From positions 1 through 5,976 of the forward strand of contig JAOZRJ010000102.1 in NCBI GenBank assembly GCA_029931885.1: a stretch of DNA of 5,976 bases, given 5' to 3'. The stretch's first letter is position 1; the number at the start of each line of letters is the position of its first letter. The notes under the pieces are model-generated. The model was not told the DNA's origin. It searched no databases and saw only the letters and a list, made by a program, of their open reading frames with translations. Source of the DNA: Candidatus Omnitrophota bacterium. Lineage in GTDB: Bacteria > Omnitrophota > Koll11 > Zapsychrales > Aceulaceae. The position numbers were made by a program, and so were the translations under genes. Shown here piece after piece: positions 5,579 through 5,976 of the stretch.

Positions 5579-5976
5579 ATGAAAAAAATTGGTATTTTAA
5601 CAGGCGGCGCTGATTGTCCAGGATTAAATTCGGTTATTCGTGCTGTTGTACGTAAGGGAGCACAAGAAGGATATGTTGTTACTGGTATAAAAAATGGGTG
5701 GCTGGGTTTAATTGATAATGATATGAAAGTTTTGGACATGAAGCAAACGTCAGGAGTCTTAGATCGAGGTGGAACTCTTTTAGGAACCAGTCGTACTAAT
5801 CCTTTAGAAAATAAAGAACAGATTAAAAAGATTGAACAGAATTATAGGCGAAGCGGAATTGATGCTCTTATTATTGTTGGAGGGGAAGTTACGCTAAGAG
5901 TGGCCTTAGAGCTTCATAAGAAGAAAATAATTAAGGCAATTGGTGTTCCAAAATCTATTGATAATTCTTTGTCTGG
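5579..5976 (+). CDS. 6-phosphofructokinase, PPi-dependent or mixed-substrate type (3' truncated)
   Basis: The first 132 codons of a phosphofructokinase are present and the gene runs off the window. AGG (5570-5572) six bases before ATG 5579 supports the start, 24 bases after the previous stop. Motifs are ILTGGADCPGLNSVIRAV (6-23), RGGTLLGTSRTNP (63-75), IDALIIVGGEVTLRVA (94-109) and GVPKSIDNS (122-130). R72 and the catalytic aspartate of the SIDN motif (D128) are retained. Lysine in PKSIDN (K125, equivalent to position 124 of the Escherichia coli enzyme) is typical of PPi-dependent and mixed-substrate enzymes, whereas ATP-specific enzymes have PGTIDND. Odd points: A11 where G is usual, V104 where ATP enzymes have G and PPi enzymes have D, and S130 in place of the aspartate of TIDND. 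These sit in the phosphoryl-donor and metal-binding region, so the enzyme may have altered donor use or reduced activity. The fructose-6-phosphate-binding half is not visible. Confidence 0.88.
   Translation, partial: MKKIGILTGGADCPGLNSVIRAVVRKGAQEGYVVTGIKNGWLGLIDNDMKVLDMKQTSGVLDRGGTLLGTSRTNPLENKEQIKKIEQNYRRSGIDALIIVGGEVTLRVALELHKKKIIKAIGVPKSIDNSLS

Noticed and set aside
1..5976. CRISPR arrays, tRNA or rRNA genes, insertion sequences, phage or defence genes
   Set aside because: Reading through the window showed no regularly spaced repeats, cloverleaf-like sequences, transposase motifs or terminal repeats. The region reads as housekeeping genes.

Overview
The window is an AT-rich bacterial stretch in which every recognisable gene is on the + strand and genes are packed with overlaps or very short gaps. 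No stretch over 300 bases lacks a gene. The mix suggests a Gram-negative-type (diderm) bacterium: a TonB/TolA-like C-terminus sits beside a DUF1844 protein, a Trm112-like protein, a lysine-type EF-P, an Asp23/Gls24-AmaP pair and a phosphofructokinase of the PPi/mixed-substrate kind. An Omnitrophota-like or related candidate-phylum genome would fit. That placement is an inference from gene content, not from a marker-gene phylogeny.

Layout. Bases 2-109 are the tail of a probable TonB-like protein. A strong sigma70-type promoter candidate (133-161) follows and points at a DUF1844 gene whose ATG at 169 lies about where transcription would begin. Then come a 55-residue Trm112-like zinc-ribbon gene (464-631, overlapping its neighbour by 8 bases), aroQ (643-1083), an M24 Xaa-Pro aminopeptidase (1080-2126), efp (2167-2733), accB (2730-3188), accC (3193-4554), an Asp23/Gls24 gene (4587-4940), an AmaP-like gene cut by an in-frame TAA (4943-5554), and the 5' part of a phosphofructokinase gene (from 5579, running off the window).

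How the genes fit together. The order aroQ, M24 peptidase, efp, accB, accC, Asp23-family gene matches the Bacillus subtilis block yqhS-yqhT-efp ... accB-accC-yqhY, but here efp and accB overlap directly. AccB and AccC form the biotin-carboxylase half of acetyl-CoA carboxylase, which makes malonyl-CoA for fatty-acid synthesis. The carboxyltransferase genes (accA, accD) are not in the window. Asp23-family proteins are held at the membrane by AmaP in Staphylococcus, and YqhY of Bacillus has been linked to acetyl-CoA carboxylase control. The cluster may therefore couple fatty-acid precursor supply to a membrane-associated protein pair.

The most notable observation is that the AmaP-like reading frame continues in the same frame with clear family-like sequence on both sides of a TAA at 5174-5176. 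The second is a phosphofructokinase with non-consensus residues at active-site positions. The third is the candidate leaderless promoter/start arrangement for the DUF1844 gene.
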